Assembly (NCBI RefSeq): GCF_004216755.1
Contig: NZ_SGWZ01000001.1
Coordinates: 186,001 to 250,000, forward strand
Direction: 5' to 3'
DNA from: Kerstersia gyiorum
GTDB taxonomy: Bacteria > Pseudomonadota > Gammaproteobacteria > Burkholderiales > Burkholderiaceae_B
Length of the DNA stretch: 64,000 bases
The position numbers and the translations under genes were made by a program. A model generated the notes under the pieces. The model made no database searches, was not told the origin of the DNA, and saw only the letters and a program-made list of their open reading frames with translations. Positions 18,715-26,716 of this stretch are shown here, piece by piece (within the stretch, counting starts at the first letter, position 1; each line of letters opens with the position of its first letter).

Positions 18715-18744
18715 TTGCATTGGAGGTTGAGCTGGACTATAAAA
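18715..18744 (+). promoter_or_regulatory. Candidate soxR promoter
   Basis: TTGCAT (18715-18720) and TATAAA (18739-18744) are 18 bp apart. The expected transcript start falls in the SoxR box that begins at 18745, so SoxR could repress its own gene, as it does in E. coli. Confidence 0.6.
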
Positions 18745-18766
18745 CCTCAACTTAACTTGAGGTCAA
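18736..18766 (-). promoter_or_regulatory. SoxR-activated promoter of mexGHI-opmD with SoxR box
   Basis: On the minus strand TTGACC (18766-18761) and TATAGT (18741-18736) are separated by 19 bp, the overlong spacer typical of promoters activated by MerR-family regulators. The spacer contains CCTCAACTTAACTTGAGG (18745-18762 on the plus strand), one base different from the E. coli soxS SoxR site. The box also includes the GAGG that serves as the soxR ribosome binding site. Confidence 0.93.
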
Positions 18767-18771
18767 GCATC

Positions 18772-19233
18772 ATGGCGACGCAGCAACCCATTGATTTTTC
18801 TCGCCCGCTGACCGTGGGCGAAGTCGCGCACCGCAGCGGCGTGCCGGTGTCGACCATCCATTTCTACGAGTCCAAGGGCTTGATCGCGAGCAGTCGCAGC
18901 AGCGGCAACCAACGCCGTTTCCCGTCGGTCGTGCTGCGCCGCATCGCCATCATCAAAGTGGCGCAGCGCGCCGGCATTCCTCTGGAAGAAATCAAGGATG
19001 CGCTATGCCGCTATCCGGCCGACAGCAAATTGAGCGCAAAACAGTGGCATGAGATGTCGTCGCTCTGGCGCATCAGCCTCGATGAGCGCATTACCCGCCT
19101 GCAGCGGCTGCGCGACGAGCTGGACGGCTGTATCGGCTGTGGCTGCCTGTCCATGGAGGACTGTCCGCTGCGCAATCCTGGCGATATCCTGGGCCAGGAA
19201 GGGGCAGGGCCACGCATTCTGGAACGGCCCTGA
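18772..19233 (+). CDS. soxR: Redox-sensitive [2Fe-2S] transcriptional activator SoxR
   Basis: A 153-residue MerR-family regulator. The N-terminal winged helix-turn-helix (LTVGEVAHRSGVPVSTIHFYE, split here by position: residues 13-33) is followed by a dimerisation helix and the SoxR-specific cysteine cluster C-x2-C-x-C-x5-C (Cys 120, 123, 125, 131; CIGCGCLSMEDC) that holds the redox-active iron-sulphur centre. Oxidation by redox-cycling compounds activates target promoters. Its start is 10 bp from the SoxR box. No soxS is present, as expected outside enterics, so the direct target is the divergent efflux operon. Confidence 0.96.
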   Translation: MATQQPIDFSRPLTVGEVAHRSGVPVSTIHFYESKGLIASSRSSGNQRRFPSVVLRRIAIIKVAQRAGIPLEEIKDALCRYPADSKLSAKQWHEMSSLWRISLDERITRLQRLRDELDGCIGCGCLSMEDCPLRNPGDILGQEGAGPRILERP

Positions 19234-19236
19234 ACG

Positions 19237-19260
19237 ACGGGCGGCCTGGCAGCCGCCCGT
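19237..19260. terminator. Hairpin between convergent soxR and bioA
   Basis: ACGGGCGGC (19237-19245) pairs perfectly with GCCGCCCGT (19252-19260), loop CTGGCA. No strong T-run; probably a bidirectional terminator. Confidence 0.55.
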
Positions 19261-19275
19261 TGAGCACTGCAAGGT

Positions 19276-20550
19276 TCAGGGCTGGCCCGCTGCCAGCACC
19301 GTGCCCATGGCATCAAGCAGGAATGCCAGTTCATCCGGCGCAATCGTAAATGCCGGCGTCACATAGGCAATGCGCCCGAACGGACGTATCCAGACGCCGG
19401 CGTCGGCAAAGCGGCGCTTGAGCGCTTCGCGGTCATCGACCTGCCGCAGTTCCACCACGCCGATGGCGCCCAGCACACGCACGTCCGCGACCCAGGGCAG
19501 CGCCGCCAAGGGCATCAACCGGGCGCGTAGCACCCCTTCAATCGCCGCCACCTGCGCCAGGCGCGGCTCCTGCTCGAACAGGTCCAACGAGGCGTTGGCC
19601 GCCGCGCAGGCAAGCGCATTGCCCATGAATGTCGGGCCGTGCATGAGCGCATGGCCTGGGTCGTCCGACAGAAAGCCCTCGAAGATACGCCGGCTGGCCA
19701 CGGTTGCCGCCAGCGGCAGGGTACCGCCGGTCAGTGCCTTGGACAGGGTGACAATGTCCGGCCGGACACCCGCCTGCTGGAACGCGAACATGGTGCCGGT
19801 ACGCCCAAAGCCGGTAAAAATTTCATCGAAGATCAGCAGCAGGCCATGTCGATCGGCCAGCCGCCGCAAGCGCTGCAATACGGACGAGTCATGCATCAGC
19901 ATGCCGCCGGCCCCCTGCACCAGCGGCTCCACCAGGATGCCCGCCAGCTCGTGGACATGGCGCGCCAGATAATCGTCCAGTGCGGCTTCGGCCTCGTCAT
20001 CGCCGGGCAGGGCGACGATATCGTGCCCGATCAGCATGCCCGCAAAACGAGCATGCATACCTTCTTCCGGATCGCACACGGCCATCGTGCCCAGGGTATC
20101 GCCGTGGTAGCCGCCACGGAACGCCAGAAAACGCGTACGGCCATGCTCGCCCTGATTGAGCCAGTACTGCACCGCCATTTTCATCGCCACTTCCACCGCC
20201 ACGGAACCCGAGTCGGTATAGAACACCCGCTCCAGGTCGCCCCCCAGCATGGTGGCCAATCGGCTTGCCAGCCGCAGTGCCGGTTCATGCACCAGGCCCC
20301 CGAACATCACATGCGGCATGGTATCTAGCTGGCACCGCACGGCATCCGCGATATGGGGATGGTTGTATCCATGGCAGGCCGTCCACCAGGAAGCCACGCC
20401 ATCTATCAGCGTGCGCCCATCCGCCAGTTCGATCCGGCTGCCGGCGGTACGCACCACCGGCAACGGTGGCGTTGCGGTCTGCATCTGCGTGTAGGGCAGC
20501 CAGATATGCCGCTGCCCCTGTGCCGCCCAGTCACTGGAATATGCGTCCAT
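19276..20550 (-). CDS. bioA: Adenosylmethionine-8-amino-7-oxononanoate aminotransferase
   Basis: Converts 8-amino-7-oxononanoate to 7,8-diaminononanoate in biotin synthesis, with S-adenosylmethionine as amino donor and pyridoxal phosphate as cofactor. The 424-residue protein begins with the BioA signature (HIWLPYTQMQ and GVASWWTACHGYNHP), has the cofactor-binding Asp in LLIFDEIFTGFGRTG and the Schiff-base Lys in VTLSKALTGG. Length is normal. It is divergent from bioF with a 196-bp AT-rich gap, and convergent with soxR. Confidence 0.96.
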   Translation of the reverse strand: MDAYSSDWAAQGQRHIWLPYTQMQTATPPLPVVRTAGSRIELADGRTLIDGVASWWTACHGYNHPHIADAVRCQLDTMPHVMFGGLVHEPALRLASRLATMLGGDLERVFYTDSGSVAVEVAMKMAVQYWLNQGEHGRTRFLAFRGGYHGDTLGTMAVCDPEEGMHARFAGMLIGHDIVALPGDDEAEAALDDYLARHVHELAGILVEPLVQGAGGMLMHDSSVLQRLRRLADRHGLLLIFDEIFTGFGRTGTMFAFQQAGVRPDIVTLSKALTGGTLPLAATVASRRIFEGFLSDDPGHALMHGPTFMGNALACAAANASLDLFEQEPRLAQVAAIEGVLRARLMPLAALPWVADVRVLGAIGVVELRQVDDREALKRRFADAGVWIRPFGRIAYVTPAFTIAPDELAFLLDAMGTVLAAGQP

Positions 20551-20746
20551 GCGATTCGCACCTTATAACAATTAAAGATAAATGAGTGATTTTGGCAACG
20601 TGATAAAAGTCAATTAACGCATTTTGAACGACGATTGCCATTCCGATTTTCCTGACTAAAATGCGGAAAAATGCGGCCCGGCGAGTGTACCCACATCTTC
20701 GGCCGCATCAATATGTAGCCAAAATGCATTCTTCTTCTCCTAATTA
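20551..20746. promoter_or_regulatory. AT-rich divergent bioA/bioF control region with repeated octamer
   Basis: The region is much AT-richer than its surroundings. AAAATGCG occurs at 20658-20665 and 20668-20675 (10 bp apart), inverted at 20618-20625, and as AAAATGCA at 20721-20728. I do not see an E. coli-type BirA operator (TTGTAAACC dyad) or the alphaproteobacterial BioR site. The repeats are candidate operator elements for the divergent biotin genes. Confidence 0.5.
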
Positions 20747-21937
20747 ATGTCAAAAATAGACCACCTGCTGCAACCACACCTGGACCGTGCACGCGCCAGC
20801 CATACCTTGCGGCAGTTGCGGCCGTGCGGTCCCGCGCCTGCCGGCCATATCCAGCGCGACGGCCGCATGTTGGTGAACTTCTCCGGTAATGACTACCTGG
20901 GCCTGGCGCGCCACCCGCTCTTGGCCTACCGTGCCCGGGCCTGGACTGCGACATGGGGCACAGGCGCCCAGGCATCGCGTCTGGTCTGCGGCACGCTGGA
21001 GATACACCAACAAGTGGAAACGCGCCTGGCCGCGCTCAAGGGCACGGAAGCCGCCTTGCTGCTGGCCTCGGGCTGGCAGGCCAACGCCGCCATCCTGCCC
21101 GCGCTGTTTGCCGCGGCAGATGGCAGGCATCCGCCGCTTGTTTTCTGCGACCGCCTCAATCACGCCAGCCTGCACATGGGATGCCAGGCCGCCGGCGTGC
21201 GCCAGATACGCTACCGCCACAACGATCTGGCCCACCTGGAAAGCCTGCTGCAGATGCGCGTTGGCGAACCCGGCACACGCTTCATCGTGACGGAAAGCGT
21301 ATTCAGCATGGATGGCGACCAGTCCGATGTGCCCGCGCTCGCCGCGCTGGCGCACCGCTATGACGCCTTCCTCTACCTGGACGAAGCGCATGCCACGGGC
21401 GTGCTCGGCCGGCACGGCATGGGCCTTTCCTGTGGCGTGCCCGGCGTGGATCTCGCCATGGGCACCTTCAGTAAAGCGCTGGGCGGCTTTGGCGCCTATA
21501 TCGCAGGCTCGCGCACCCTATGCGACTACCTCGTGAATACCTGTTCCGGGCTGATATACACCACGGCTTTGCCGCCCGCCGTGCTGGGCGCAATGGATGC
21601 CGCGCTCGAACTGGTGCCCGCCATGGACGCCGAACGGCAACAACTGCACGCGCACGCCGCGGAAATCCGCAGCGTGCTGCACGAACTGGGCCTGGATTGC
21701 GGCAATTCCAGCACGCAGATCATTCCAGCCATCGTCGGCGATGCCGGCCGCGCCCTGGCCTTGAGCGACAGCCTGCTGCAGCAGGGCTGCCTGGCCATCG
21801 CCATCCGGCCACCGACGGTGCCTGCTGGTACCAGCAGGCTGCGCCTGGTATTGTCCGCCGCCCACGGCGAGCAGGATATCCACCTGCTGGCTGACGCCTT
21901 GCGGCGTACCATGGCGCAAGCACCGGGCCGGGGTTGA
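20747..21937 (+). CDS. bioF: 8-amino-7-oxononanoate synthase
   Basis: A 396-residue pyridoxal-phosphate enzyme of the alpha-oxoamine synthase family; it condenses pimeloyl-ACP (or CoA) with alanine. Visible signatures are FSGNDYLGLARHP near residue 44, the cofactor region YLDEAHATGVLG and the Schiff-base Lys in GTFSKALGGFGAYIAGS. Start context has no strong Shine-Dalgarno. Its stop (21935-21937) is 2 bp before the ATG of the fused BioH/BioC/BioD gene, so the two are surely co-transcribed. Confidence 0.95.
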   Translation: MSKIDHLLQPHLDRARASHTLRQLRPCGPAPAGHIQRDGRMLVNFSGNDYLGLARHPLLAYRARAWTATWGTGAQASRLVCGTLEIHQQVETRLAALKGTEAALLLASGWQANAAILPALFAAADGRHPPLVFCDRLNHASLHMGCQAAGVRQIRYRHNDLAHLESLLQMRVGEPGTRFIVTESVFSMDGDQSDVPALAALAHRYDAFLYLDEAHATGVLGRHGMGLSCGVPGVDLAMGTFSKALGGFGAYIAGSRTLCDYLVNTCSGLIYTTALPPAVLGAMDAALELVPAMDAERQQLHAHAAEIRSVLHELGLDCGNSSTQIIPAIVGDAGRALALSDSLLQQGCLAIAIRPPTVPAGTSRLRLVLSAAHGEQDIHLLADALRRTMAQAPGRG

Positions 21938-21939
21938 AC

Positions 21940-24123
21940 ATGCACGACACCTCCGCCACCCGGCCAACAGCCCCGGCAGGCGCGCCGGCCGCACACGGCC
22001 TTACCCTGCTGTTCGTCCATGGCTGGGCCTTCGACGCATCGTTCTGGGATGAAGTACGCGCCCACCTGACCCTCCACTTGCCCAGTTACCCGCAGCAAGT
22101 GCTGGATGCCGGCTATTTCGGTGCACCGGCCCAGCCCGGTATACTCCCTGCACCGCCATCCGGCCACTGGCCCGCACATGCGGGCCCGGTGATTGCCATC
22201 GGACACTCCCTGGGCGCCATGCAACTGCTGGGCAGGCTGCCGCCACGCTGCGCCGGGCTGGTCATGATCAACGGCTTTGCGCGCTTCTGCCGCAGCCCGG
22301 ACCACCCTAGTGGCACACCGCCGCGCCTGCTGACGCGCATGCTCGACAAACTGGCTGAAACGCCCGGGGAAGTTGTCAATGACTTCCGTGCCCGCTGCGG
22401 CGCGCCCGCCTGTACCCGGTCGCCCGAGCCCGCCGCACTTGCCACAGGGTTGCGTGCACTGCGTGACCATGATGAACGCGCGGCGCTGGCCGGCCTGACC
22501 CTGCCGGTTCGCCTGCTGGCCGGACAAAGCGACCCGCTGGTTCCCGCGCCGATGTCGCAGGCCCTGGCCATTCCCGACACGCATTGGCATCCAGGCGGAC
22601 ATTTGCTGCCCCTGACAGACAGCGCCTGGTGTGCCGAACGGATTGTGGAGTTCATACTGTCCATCCATCCAGCCATGCCAGCCCAGGGCCCGGAAAATCA
22701 ATGGAATCCGCCCCATCGAAGCACCGTTACTCACAATCTTATCCACAAGCAGGAAATCGCCGGACGCTTCGGTTCCAGCTCCGCCCGCTATGACCGGCAC
22801 GCCTGGGTTCAAGAGCACGCCGCCCTGGAACCGGCCCGCCGCATTGCCACGCTGCCACTGCCACCACGCCCCCGGATTCTGGAAATCGGCTGTGGCACCG
22901 GCCTGCTGACGCGGGAACTGACACGCCTGCTTGGCCCTGCGAACTGGACCGTGACAGACATTTCCCCGGCCATGCTGAGCCAGGCGCAGAGCCACTTTCC
23001 AGCAGGTTATGCCGATTTCCGCGTACTGGACGGTGAACACCCTGGACACCTGGACGGCCCCTACGACCTGATCTGTTCCAGCCTGGCCGTGCAATGGTTC
23101 AATGACCTCGATGCCGGCCTGGCACGCCTGGCCAACCTGCTCGCGCCCGGCGGATGGCTGGCGTTCAGCACCCTGGCCGATGGCACTTTCCGTGAATGGC
23201 GAGATGCCCATGAACAGCTGGGATGGCAGGCCGGCACACGAAGTTATCCACTGCCGGAGCAACTGGGCCGTTACCTGCCTTTCAGCGGCCGGGCAGAGAC
23301 CGAAACCCTGCACGCCCCGCAGGCCGGCGGCCTGGCTTTTGTGCGCGGGCTGAAAGCCATCGGCGCCGATATTCCTGCCGCCGGCCATGTTCCCCTATCG
23401 CCACGCCAGCTGCGCGCGGTCATCACCCGTTTCGACAAGGAATACACACACGTGAGCTACGAAATTGCCTACGGCGCCTGGCGCCGGCCGCCTGCCGGCG
23501 TATTCGTCACGGGCACGGATACCGGCGTGGGCAAGACACTGGCCTGTGCCGTCTTGGCACAGGCATGGCAGGCCGGCTACTGGAAGCCCCTGCAAACCGG
23601 ACTGGCAGAGGAAAGCGGCGACACCGACACCGTCACCCGCCTGGCCGCGCTTGCACCGGATCGGGTACACGCGCCGGGTTACACCCTGCAAGCGCCGCTA
23701 TCCCCCTGGGCTGCCGCCCTGCAGGAAAACACCTGCGTGGACATAGAAACCCTGCAGTTGCCTGCCGCCACCGCGCCGCTCGTCGTCGAAGGCGCGGGCG
23801 GACTGCTGGTGCCTGTGGATAACCGGCACACGATGCTGGACCTGATCGTCCGCTTCGGCCTGCCCGTCGTGCTGGTCGCCCGCAGCGGCCTGGGCACCAT
23901 CAACCACACGCTGCTTAGCCTGCAAGCACTGGCGGCACGCCGCGTGCCGGTCCTGGGCGTCATCATGAACGGGCCGCCGTCCCCCGGCAACCGTCAGGCC
24001 ATCGAAACCTTCGGCAAAGTCAGGGTGCTGGCGGAATTCCCGCACTACGAGAAGCTGGACCCGGCGACCGTGCAGGCGCTGGCTGTGCGTATGCCGTCGC
24101 TGGAAACCTGCCTGGAACAATAG
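21940..24123 (+). CDS. bioC/bioD: Three-domain biotin protein: BioH-like esterase + BioC methyltransferase + BioD dethiobiotin synthetase
   Basis: One uninterrupted 727-residue frame holds three biotin enzymes. Residues 1-245 are an alpha/beta hydrolase like BioH (FVHGW, nucleophile Ser90 in GHSLG, Asp198 in GQSDPL, His221 in GGHLLPL), which removes the methyl ester from pimeloyl-ACP. Residues about 262-510 are BioC (malonyl-ACP O-methyltransferase): motif RFGSSSARYDRHAWVQ, then the SAM-binding LEIGCGTG (314-321). Residues about 517-727 are BioD: P-loop GTDTGVGKT (525-533), KPLQTG (549-554), VVEGAGGLLVP. The ATG at 21940 follows the bioF stop by 2 bp; a TTG at 21934 is the only alternative. 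No frameshift is needed. BioB is not in the window. Confidence 0.93.
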   Translation: MHDTSATRPTAPAGAPAAHGLTLLFVHGWAFDASFWDEVRAHLTLHLPSYPQQVLDAGYFGAPAQPGILPAPPSGHWPAHAGPVIAIGHSLGAMQLLGRLPPRCAGLVMINGFARFCRSPDHPSGTPPRLLTRMLDKLAETPGEVVNDFRARCGAPACTRSPEPAALATGLRALRDHDERAALAGLTLPVRLLAGQSDPLVPAPMSQALAIPDTHWHPGGHLLPLTDSAWCAERIVEFILSIHPAMPAQGPENQWNPPHRSTVTHNLIHKQEIAGRFGSSSARYDRHAWVQEHAALEPARRIATLPLPPRPRILEIGCGTGLLTRELTRLLGPANWTVTDISPAMLSQAQSHFPAGYADFRVLDGEHPGHLDGPYDLICSSLAVQWFNDLDAGLARLANLLAPGGWLAFSTLADGTFREWRDAHEQLGWQAGTRSYPLPEQLGRYLPFSGRAETETLHAPQAGGLAFVRGLKAIGADIPAAGHVPLSPRQLRAVITRFDKEYTHVSYEIAYGAWRRPPAGVFVTGTDTGVGKTLACAVLAQAWQAGYWKPLQTGLAEESGDTDTVTRLAALAPDRVHAPGYTLQAPLSPWAAALQENTCVDIETLQLPAATAPLVVEGAGGLLVPVDNRHTMLDLIVRFGLPVVLVARSGLGTINHTLLSLQALAARRVPVLGVIMNGPPSPGNRQAIETFGKVRVLAEFPHYEKLDPATVQALAVRMPSLETCLEQ

Positions 24124-24128
24124 CGAAC

Positions 24129-24163
24129 ACGTGCCTGCCGTTAAGCGAAAGGCACGTATCGTT
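24129..24163. terminator. Hairpin terminator between convergent biotin and TRAP genes
   Basis: ACGTGCCT (24129-24136) pairs with AGGCACGT (24150-24157), followed within a few bases by GTTTTC. Likely stops the biotin transcript. Confidence 0.6.
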
Positions 24164-24183
24164 TTCATGCAGGCGGGACATCC

Positions 24184-25233
24184 TCAATACTTCAAGCCAT
24201 TCGCCTGGGCAATGTCCTTCAATGCCGCCGCCAGCGCGGCGCCATCCAGTTTCTTGTCAGCAGCCTCGGCAATCCAGGTGTCGGTCAATACCTGGCCGGC
24301 ATCGCGCATTTTCCGGTATTCCACCGTGCCGATCTCCGCCACCTGCGCGCCTTGCGTACGCACCTGTTCCCGCGCCGCATTGGCGGAACGTTCCCAGTTC
24401 GCGCCCATGCTCATCGACAAGGCCAGGCCGCTGTTACGGTCGACGATTTCGCGCAGGTCATCCGGCAGGGATTCATAACGCTTTTTGTTCATCAGCAAGC
24501 TGAGCAGCGTGGTGGAGAAAATGGGCTGGTCCGCAGCAGGTTCGGAGTGGTAGCGCGTGACTTCATCGAGCTTGAGCGCAGGCAGCACTTCCCAGCCCAC
24601 CAACGCACCATCGACCACCCCCTTGGACAGGGCTTCCGTCAGTTGCGCCGGCGGCATGCTGACCGGCGTCGCGCCCAGGCTGTCCAGCAGGCGTGCCGTC
24701 ATGCGAGTGGAGGCCCGCAGCTTGACGCCCTTGAAGGCCTCCAGTGTCGTCACCGGTTTGCTGGCATTGTGCAGCTGCATGCCGCCATCGCTGTGCAACG
24801 CCAGGACGTGGTAGTCCTTGAAATCGTCCCTCAGGGCACGTTCATAGAATTCCCAGATGATTTTCGAGCCCAGCTCTCCTTGTGCCGGCAGCATGAAAGG
24901 CAGTTCCACGGCTTCGCTGCGCGGAAAGCGTCCGGTTGAATAGCCCGGCGCCGTCCACACCACATCGGCCGCGCCGCGCCGCACCTGGTCCGCCAACTGC
25001 GCAGGCGTGCCGCCCAGCTGCATGGACGGATAGATCTGACAGGTCAGGCGCTGCTGCGATTCCCGTGCCAGGGTGTCGCACCAGGGCTGGATGACATTGA
25101 CCTGGGCATTGGAAGTCGCCGGCAGGAAATGCGAAACGCGCAGGACGAATTTATCCTGTGCCTGGCTTGCCATGGGCGCCATACAGGCGAGCGACAGGGC
25201 GATAGGGGTCAATACCTGGGATAGACGACGCAT
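24184..25233 (-). CDS. TRAP transporter substrate-binding protein (DctP family), orphan
   Basis: A 349-residue periplasmic binding protein with a signal peptide cleaved near ASQA-QD (about residue 25). DctP-family features are visible: QIYPSMQLGGTPAQLADQV, and the ligand-carboxylate Arg region KLRASTRMTARLLDSLGATPVSMP (the Arg around 170-178). No DctQ/DctM membrane subunits lie beside it; the only ones in the window are at 35.6-37.4 kb. GGAG precedes the start. It is downstream of the VanA/VanB-like genes on the same strand, so an aromatic acid ligand is plausible. Confidence 0.88.
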   Translation of the reverse strand: MRRLSQVLTPIALSLACMAPMASQAQDKFVLRVSHFLPATSNAQVNVIQPWCDTLARESQQRLTCQIYPSMQLGGTPAQLADQVRRGAADVVWTAPGYSTGRFPRSEAVELPFMLPAQGELGSKIIWEFYERALRDDFKDYHVLALHSDGGMQLHNASKPVTTLEAFKGVKLRASTRMTARLLDSLGATPVSMPPAQLTEALSKGVVDGALVGWEVLPALKLDEVTRYHSEPAADQPIFSTTLLSLLMNKKRYESLPDDLREIVDRNSGLALSMSMGANWERSANAAREQVRTQGAQVAEIGTVEYRKMRDAGQVLTDTWIAEAADKKLDGAALAAALKDIAQANGLKY

Positions 25234-25272
25234 GATTGGTCTCCGGTCTTTTTTCCATGCCTAGCGGCAGGT

Positions 25273-25351
25273 TGTGGGTATCTCTGTGGACACCCTTGTT
25301 GATATGAAATGCATATCCTTGTGGATAAGCTGTTGGTAGCGCTATGGATAA
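25273..25351 (-). promoter_or_regulatory. Helically phased array of DnaA-box-like 9-mers
   Basis: Six 9-mers matching TGTGGATAA (TTATCCACA on the minus strand) begin at 25273, 25285, 25297, 25320, 25331 and 25343; steps are 12, 12, 23, 11 and 12 bp. The fourth is a perfect match, the sixth has one mismatch, the others two or three. The array begins 40 bp upstream of the dctP start at 25233. The rest of 25234-25445 has no gene that I can see. Confidence 0.55.
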
Positions 25352-25445
25352 TTAGTGCCAATCAATCCATCAAGGCGCGCGCCGACTGGCGCTGGCGGCA
25401 ATGACCGGGCTGGCCGGCGCCGCCACGGCCACTTGCCTGGCGCCG

Positions 25446-26567
25446 TCAGGCTGTCACGCCCGTGAGCCGCGCCAGGCGTTCTTCTGCTTCGCGGTCGGCG
25501 CGCTTCTTGATGTAGATGCGCATGGCGACGGCCGGGGCGTCGCTGGCCACCGAGATTTCATAGTGGCTCTCGTCCACGTCGTCGATCACGGCTTCCAGCG
25601 CCCCCAGGCCTTCCACGTCTTCGTTGAAGGCGGCGAACAGTTGCTCGTGCATGAATTCACCCAGGGCCTTGTCGGCCTGGGCGAAATCGCGGCCGTGCAC
25701 GATGTGATAGTGCATGCTGTGGTCGGTTTCCGGCGTGATGATGTGCGCGGTATGGATATGAAAGACCGGCCGGGTTTCCTCGGGCAGGGCCGTGTCGTAG
25801 AACGTCACGCTGACACGGTGCAGGCCAGGCGACAGGAACTCGGATGTCACAATGCGCGCCGCTGTCGGGCCGGTAATGCCGGTGGTATTGCCCCATACGG
25901 GCGACAGCGTGGTAGGCACGATGCGCCGCAGCAGCCTGTAATAGCCCTCTTGCTTCAGGTCGAGCTCAAAGGGCGCGCTGGCGTAATCCGGGGTGCCGAT
26001 GGTATTGGCATGCAGGAATTGCAGGTGAGTCAGGTCCAGCAGGTTTTCATGCATGCTGATGTAATTGCCCGGATGATGGAAATAGCCCGAGCTGCATTCC
26101 CAATCCGGGTTTTCTATCCAGGGCTGATGAGGCAGCCGGCTTTCGTCGGCCAGTGCCGGATCGCCCATCCAGATCCACAGCAGCGGCCCTTTTTCCACGA
26201 TGGGATAGGACCGTATGCCGATGCCGCGCGGACAGGTCTTCTGCGAAGGGGTTTCGATCAGGTTGCCCTGCCCGTCATAGCGGAAACCGTGATAACCGCA
26301 AACGATAGTGTCGCCATCGAGCCAGCTGCGCGACAACGGAAACGAGCGGTGCGCACAGCGGTCTTCCATGGCCACGGCCTGGCCCGCCTGCGTGCGGTAG
26401 AGCACCAGGCGCTTGCCCAGAATGGTACGCGCCATCAACTCGCGCCCAACATCTCCGGAGAACGCCGCGACATACCACTCATTGAAGATAAACGGCGTAT
26501 GGCGCGTTGCCATCTGCGCCGAAGCCTTGCGGGAATTGACGATGATGTTCGAAGTCGGCAGGGTCAT
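25446..26567 (-). CDS. Rieske aromatic oxygenase, vanillate O-demethylase oxygenase (VanA)-like
   Basis: The 373-residue terminal oxygenase. Near residues 55-80 lies the Rieske [2Fe-2S] site C-x-H...C-x2-H (CAHRSFPLS and CGYHGF). The mononuclear iron site is NLLDLTHLQFLH, the N-L-x-D-x2-H-x4-H pattern of the family. VanA-type enzymes demethylate methoxylated aromatics such as vanillate with electrons from a VanB-type reductase, which is encoded just upstream on the same strand (26717-27730). The start at 26567 has AGGAG seven bases before it. Exact substrate is uncertain: toluate-sulphonate or other methoxybenzoate oxygenases look alike. Confidence 0.85.
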   Translation of the reverse strand: MTLPTSNIIVNSRKASAQMATRHTPFIFNEWYVAAFSGDVGRELMARTILGKRLVLYRTQAGQAVAMEDRCAHRSFPLSRSWLDGDTIVCGYHGFRYDGQGNLIETPSQKTCPRGIGIRSYPIVEKGPLLWIWMGDPALADESRLPHQPWIENPDWECSSGYFHHPGNYISMHENLLDLTHLQFLHANTIGTPDYASAPFELDLKQEGYYRLLRRIVPTTLSPVWGNTTGITGPTAARIVTSEFLSPGLHRVSVTFYDTALPEETRPVFHIHTAHIITPETDHSMHYHIVHGRDFAQADKALGEFMHEQLFAAFNEDVEGLGALEAVIDDVDESHYEISVASDAPAVAMRIYIKKRADREAEERLARLTGVTA

Positions 26568-26633
26568 TTGTGTCTCCTCTTTCCGGCGGACGGCCTGTGC
26601 CTGGACGCACCCGGCAACAAGCGCCCGAAAACC

Positions 26634-26665
26634 TGTTGATAACCTATGTATAAGCCTGTGTGCCA
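26634..26665 (-). promoter_or_regulatory. Pair (possibly triplet) of phased DnaA-box-like 9-mers upstream of the VanA-like gene
   Basis: TGTTGATAA (26634) and TATGTATAA (26645) are 11 bp apart and have one and two mismatches to TGTGGATAA; a third position 12 bp on (26657) matches poorly. They lie about 70-100 bp before the VanA-like start codon. Confidence 0.35.
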
Positions 26666-26716
26666 AATCCCTGATGACGGCATTTTCCCTGGCATAGCCA
26701 CGGAAACCTGGCAGGG

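Noticed and set aside
21526..23388. A 620-codon minus-strand open frame opposite bioF and the fused biotin gene
   Set aside because: Antisense shadow; compositional pattern of frame-complement sequence, no domain.
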